64,000 bases of DNA, taken from Candidatus Gastranaerophilales bacterium. GTDB lineage: Bacteria > Cyanobacteriota > Vampirovibrionia > Gastranaerophilales > Gastranaerophilaceae. Under the pieces are notes generated by a model. The model saw nothing but the letters and a program-made list of their open reading frames with translations. It had not been told where the DNA came from and ran no database searches. Position 1 is the stretch's first letter. Each line of letters starts with the position of its first letter. A program made the translations under genes and the position numbers. This document shows, in pieces, positions 60,516 to 64,000 of this stretch. The DNA lies in NCBI GenBank assembly GCA_944324405.1, contig CALUWF010000002.1, forward strand, positions 33,660 through 97,659, given 5' to 3'.

Positions 60516-63500
60516 GCGAACACATACTGCAAAATTCGCAATTAGCGCAATTTTTCTTATCTTGCGCCGGTTCAAAATTTTGTGCTTCAATATTTTTATA
60601 AACCTCTTTAATTTTATTTTCAATAATTTCACTGTCATAATCGGTTAAATTGCAGCTAAAATTACTGTCGCACTGTTCTACAAAGACAAGCTGCGCTTCG
60701 CAAACTTTCTTGCCGTCAAATTTTTTCTCAATAAGATATTTATAAAAGCGAAGCTGGTTTAAATAATGCTCGTACATTCCGCCATCTGCTATATCCCGTG
60801 CGGCTTTTGCACTCCCCGTTTTAAAATCTTTAATTATAAAATCCCCCGCATCGCTAAGTTCAATTCTGTCTATTTTGCCGTTTATCGGGATTTGCGTACC
60901 GACTTTTGTTTCAATGTTTAATTCGGTGCTAAAAATTTTTGATGGTGCACTTAGAATAATTTGGTTATAGAAAATTCTTAAATTTTCTTCGCCCTTCTTT
61001 AAAAAATTATTTCTTACACTGCGTTCGCTAAACGGCATTCTTGCGCATTGCGCCTTAAAATCCGCGATAAAATCTTCAACATTTTTATAGCGGCCATGGG
61101 ATTTTGCATCTTTTGAAAAATTTTCAATCGTTTTGTGCACGACATTTCCATAGTTTAAAATATCATTTATTTTATTAAATGCGCCGAGCCTCAAAACATA
61201 AGAATACAAAAATTGCCGCGGGCATTTAAGATAAGTGTTGAGCATGCTCGGGCTTATTGAAAGAGATTCAAAAGAAGAGCGGATAAAGTTTTGGAAATCT
61301 TCTTTAAAGTCACGTTTGTATTTCACAGGCTTTATAAGCTCATTTAAATAATTTTCTTTTGTGTATAAAATCTCCCTGCGCTCCAGGTATTCTTCCCGTA
61401 TTTGGCTTATATACTTGCTAAGACGCCTTTCCTTGTCCCCGATTGTCTTTGGCGCGCTTAAGAAAAGTTTATGTTTTGCACGCGTAATGCCCACAAAAAG
61501 CAGTTTTATTTTTTCGGAAGTTTTAAGTTCTTCTTTTTCTTCGGGCGTAATAACTTTAGAAAGCGGGATTTTCGGACTTATAGTATCCGTTTTTGAACGT
61601 TCCCATTTGTATTCTTCAAGCGTCGGGATAAAAACATAAGAAAATTCCCGCCCTTTTGAAGAATGAAGAGTTACAAGCTGTATTGCATTTTTATTCAGCG
61701 GTGATTTTTCCGTCAAAACGGGAATGTTATTTTCAAGCGCATCATCAAGATACTTGATAAAATCCGCCAGATTAGCGTTTTTTTGCGAAGCATGGAAATT
61801 ATGTGCTTCCGACACAAGCTTTTTAAGCGCCGCAATGTTTTCTTCGACATCTGCCGGACAATTTATAAAATAGTTTAATATTCCGGTATGATTAATTACT
61901 TCAAGTACAAGCGCATAAAGGTTGAGTGCCCCTTTTGCTTCGCTTAAATATTCAAAATCCGAAATCAATTTTTCTATTTTTTTTGCATCTTCCCATTTAT
62001 TATCTTTCATATCGTAAATATCTGATATAAAATCGCGGTTTTTATGCAAATAAGACTTCGCAAGAATACTATTGTAATCATTTATATTAATGCAAAAAGG
62101 CTCGCACAGCAGAAGCGGAAAAATTTTATCCGCATAAAGTGTCGGATTTAAAAGCATTTTTAGATAAAAGATTGTCAGTATCGAAGATTTAACGGAAAAA
62201 ATACTTTTGCCTTCTTTTAGCTCATATGGTATATTTCGTCCCTTTAAAAGCTCGCAAAATTCTTCAAGCTCGCCGTTTGTTTTTGTTAAAATTGCAATCT
62301 CGCTGAGTTTTGGCAAATCTTCTTTTATTATTTCCTCTATTGTATCAACAATTGCGCAGTATTCCTGGGTTATGTCTTCATAAATATTTAAAATCGGTTT
62401 TGTATTTTTATCAAAGAGTTCCGGATTTTTTGCAATTAAATGTTTTGTAATCCCGTATTTTTTAAACTCAGGATTGTTCTCAAGTCTTCTTGAGTCAAGT
62501 TGCGCAACTTTTTCACTCAAATCAAGAATGCTTTGCGTTGAGCGCATGTTTTCATTCAGGCAGATAACTTTTGTATCAGGATATTTTTTAAGGAATTTTT
62601 CAATATTATCTATCTGTGCTCCTTGAAAAGAAAAAATAATTTGATCATCGTCACCGACAACAAAAATATTTTTCTCTTCTTTTGCATCAATTAGATTAAA
62701 AATAAGAGTATTTTGGGCTTTATTTGTATCTTGATATTCATCTACGAGGAAATAATCATACTCAGAAGCAACCAGATTGGAAAAAGCCGGTGACTCCTGA
62801 AATTTATTTATAACAAGGGAAATCATATCGTTAAAATCAATGAGATTATTCTCTCGCATTTTTTTTGTATAAAGTTCATAATAATTGTAAACTTCTCTTG
62901 CACGGTTAATCTTTTTTTCAAGTTCAGCCATAAGACTTTCGTCTTTTTTTAAGACTTTTTTACCGTTATTTTGCGCAAGTGAAATTTTTTCCCTTATTTC
63001 GCTAAGTCCTCTGCCCCAGTCGATATGATTTTCAAGATTATAAAAATACTCTTCTTTTGTGATTAAATTTTTTTTAATTTCTTCAATCCTGTCCAAAATT
63101 GTTGAAGTATGGAAAAATCTGTCACCGGATGAAGTTTTAAAATATTTTGTATCGGACTCTTCAATGCATTGCCGCATAAGGCTTCTTTTTGCGGTATCCG
63201 TTATTATTTGCGCATTTGAAAATTCTTCAAAATAGTCAATGTTATTTTGGATTAATTCCCAGCAAAAGCTATGATAAGTATAAACACTTACGCGTGCGCC
63301 TTTTTGTCCGGCTTTATCCAAAAGCCTGCGCTTCATCTCACCCGCCGCAGCATCTGAAAACGTCAGGCAGAGAATTTTTGAAGGGTCGATGTTGTTATCA
63401 AGCATATTTTTAATACGCTCAATTACGGTAAAAGTCTTGCCTGTTCCGGGGCCGGCAAGTACCATTACCGAGCCCTTAAGTGTATCTATACATTCTTTCT

Positions 63501-63543
63501 GTCTTGCGTTTGGCGTTATTTTTGTATTTGTTTGAGCATTCAT
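60502..63543 (-). CDS. UvrD-type helicase fused to RecB-like nuclease (AdnB/AddA-like)
   Basis: 1013 residues; likely resects double-strand breaks. UvrD core: Walker A LAGPGTGKTFTVIE (about 31), DFNDMI, VDEYQDTNKAQ, VVGDDDQIIFSFQGA and LVTLHSSKGREFSYVFIP. The C-terminal PD-(D/E)xK nuclease (about 760-1013) has GKIDRIEL and IIKDFKTGSA. A Cys at KCPRQFLYS and CANCEFCSMC at the end could hold a 4Fe-4S cluster, as in AddB and AdnB. No second subunit gene is adjacent. It is read after a small membrane peptide gene (12-bp gap). Confidence 0.85.
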   Translation of the reverse strand: MNAQTNTKITPNARQKECIDTLKGSVMVLAGPGTGKTFTVIERIKNMLDNNIDPSKILCLTFSDAAAGEMKRRLLDKAGQKGARVSVYTYHSFCWELIQNNIDYFEEFSNAQIITDTAKRSLMRQCIEESDTKYFKTSSGDRFFHTSTILDRIEEIKKNLITKEEYFYNLENHIDWGRGLSEIREKISLAQNNGKKVLKKDESLMAELEKKINRAREVYNYYELYTKKMRENNLIDFNDMISLVINKFQESPAFSNLVASEYDYFLVDEYQDTNKAQNTLIFNLIDAKEEKNIFVVGDDDQIIFSFQGAQIDNIEKFLKKYPDTKVICLNENMRSTQSILDLSEKVAQLDSRRLENNPEFKKYGITKHLIAKNPELFDKNTKPILNIYEDITQEYCAIVDTIEEIIKEDLPKLSEIAILTKTNGELEEFCELLKGRNIPYELKEGKSIFSVKSSILTIFYLKMLLNPTLYADKIFPLLLCEPFCININDYNSILAKSYLHKNRDFISDIYDMKDNKWEDAKKIEKLISDFEYLSEAKGALNLYALVLEVINHTGILNYFINCPADVEENIAALKKLVSEAHNFHASQKNANLADFIKYLDDALENNIPVLTEKSPLNKNAIQLVTLHSSKGREFSYVFIPTLEEYKWERSKTDTISPKIPLSKVITPEEKEELKTSEKIKLLFVGITRAKHKLFLSAPKTIGDKERRLSKYISQIREEYLERREILYTKENYLNELIKPVKYKRDFKEDFQNFIRSSFESLSISPSMLNTYLKCPRQFLYSYVLRLGAFNKINDILNYGNVVHKTIENFSKDAKSHGRYKNVEDFIADFKAQCARMPFSERSVRNNFLKKGEENLRIFYNQIILSAPSKIFSTELNIETKVGTQIPINGKIDRIELSDAGDFIIKDFKTGSAKAARDIADGGMYEHYLNQLRFYKYLIEKKFDGKKVCEAQLVFVEQCDSNFSCNLTDYDSEIIENKIKEVYKNIEAQNFEPAQDKKNCANCEFCSMCSLNLL

Positions 63544-63555
63544 ATAAATTATTTA

Positions 63556-63735
63556 TTAATAGCCAAGCGATTCAACTTCGTTTTTTCTGTTTTCTCTGCT
63601 TGTGTTTACGGTATCAATCAGGCTGCTGTTTTGAATTGCGTCATTTGCCTGCGGTATGATTTCTTTAAAATCTACTGTCATATATGCATATATAGCAAGA
63701 GCTATTAATACCACAAGTAAAACAATTTTTCTCAT
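63556..63735 (-). CDS. Small single-pass membrane protein
   Basis: 59 residues: an N-terminal membrane helix (IVLLVVLIALAIYAYM) and a polar tail with VDFKEIIPQANDAIQNSS. ATG at 63735 with GGAG 7 nt upstream; the TTG at 63741 is in frame but lacks spacing. It precedes the helicase gene on one transcript. No family recognised. Confidence 0.6.
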   Translation of the reverse strand: MRKIVLLVVLIALAIYAYMTVDFKEIIPQANDAIQNSSLIDTVNTSRENRKNEVESLGY

Positions 63736-63810
63736 TTTCAATCTCCGCTTAACTGTAATAATATTATTTTATAGTCTTACACCAAATAAGTAAATAATTT
63801 ATTTAAAAAC

Positions 63811-63849
63811 AAACAAAAAAATTCCTCTTTAATATTTAAAAAAGAGGAA
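63811..63849 (-). terminator. Minus-strand terminator near the right edge
   Basis: TTCCTCTTT and AAAGAGGAA around ten AT-rich bases; on the minus strand followed by a long T-run (63811-63821). It would stop transcripts coming from beyond the right edge. Confidence 0.75.
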
Positions 63850-64000
63850 GTAGTACGTCTGGTATCTCATTTACAAGTTTTAATTAAGTAATTAAGTAAT
63901 TAAGTAATTAAGTAATTAAGTTATTATTATCTCAATTCAAACTTGAAACAAGATTGTAATATATAAATATCATGTTTAATTAAAAAAGGCAAGCGGTTTT
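63850..64000. other. Right edge: no supported gene
   Basis: A stretch with the repeat at 63881-63920. No frame on either strand reads through as a credible coding end. Any gene ending here would be on the minus strand, with its body beyond the window. Confidence 0.4.
63881..63920 (+). repeat. TAATTAAG tandem repeat
   Basis: Five exact 8-bp units TAATTAAG, followed by TTATTATTAT. A short tandem repeat of this kind can vary in copy number by slippage. Confidence 0.9.

Noticed and set aside
63881..63920. CRISPR-like repeat
   Set aside because: Contiguous 8-bp units with no spacers; it is a simple tandem repeat.

Overview
The window comes from an AT-rich bacterial chromosome with tightly packed genes. 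It holds housekeeping operons and no rRNA, CRISPR array, insertion sequence or prophage that I can see. Several features point to the non-photosynthetic sister lineage of the Cyanobacteria (Melainabacteria/Vampirovibrionia, most likely the gut order Gastranaerophilales). These are a DUF3326 protein, a DUF1822-like domain, a RecG with the long cyanobacterial-type N-terminal extension, a long NusB, and a LexA operator with the cyanobacterial GTAC-N4-GTAC core. Several hypothetical proteins also begin with a low-complexity segment ending in F-x-G. No photosynthesis gene is present. The taxonomic assignment is inference.

Layout, part 1. Positions 1-5134: the 5' end of an unknown minus-strand gene, then a plus-strand operon glk-holA-holB-DUF3326-pilin ending at a bidirectional terminator. 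5152-13012: an Hsp20 chaperone, cobO, a GIY-YIG protein, dusB, a long TPR lipoprotein-like secreted protein, the biotin pair bioG-bioC, a group 2 sigma factor and a 0.6-kb non-coding region. 13013-22043: ribH, a membrane protein with an AMIN-like domain, a Q/P-rich coiled-coil protein co-transcribed with rseP, then rpsU-yajQ-nadK-recN and an unknown F-x-G protein. 22040-32862: nusB-ftsY, a glycosyltransferase, glyS, a zinc-finger/TonB-like membrane protein, and an adenylate cyclase-recG operon.

Layout, part 2. 32982-41982: ctpA, a minus-strand run (gltP-type symporter, 2-hydroxyacid dehydrogenase, deoC, a small protein, ACT protein, UPF0210), yqeK-nadD, and rqcH divergent from nadD. 42041-54743: an F-x-G protein, pheT-rluB-serS-carbonic anhydrase, yidD, a CMP-sugar synthetase with a degenerate PurD-like ATP-grasp protein, rpsO, and a lexA-umuC SOS operon divergent from a split chromate-type transporter. 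54810-58937: a cluster of four F-x-G proteins plus a tiny membrane ORF. 59080-63735: tRNA-Lys, a GT2 glycosyltransferase, a YhcH protein, and a UvrD-type helicase fused to a RecB-like nuclease.

The strongest unusual signals are these. (1) Seven unrelated proteins share an N-terminal tag-like segment ending in F-x(0,1)-G. (2) Four genes (lexA, chrA, glyS, deoC) have a -10 hexamer only 6-7 nt before the start codon and no ribosome binding site, so they look leaderless. (3) A cyanobacterial-type LexA box sits inside the lexA promoter, and an RpaB/HLR1-type direct repeat overlaps the -35 of glk. (4) A 21-bp element is shared between two distant promoter regions. (5) Some proteins have unusual domain make-up: RseP with a LysM-like insertion, and zf-HC2 joined to a TonB-like domain. 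All functional calls come from reading the sequence; none was checked against a database.
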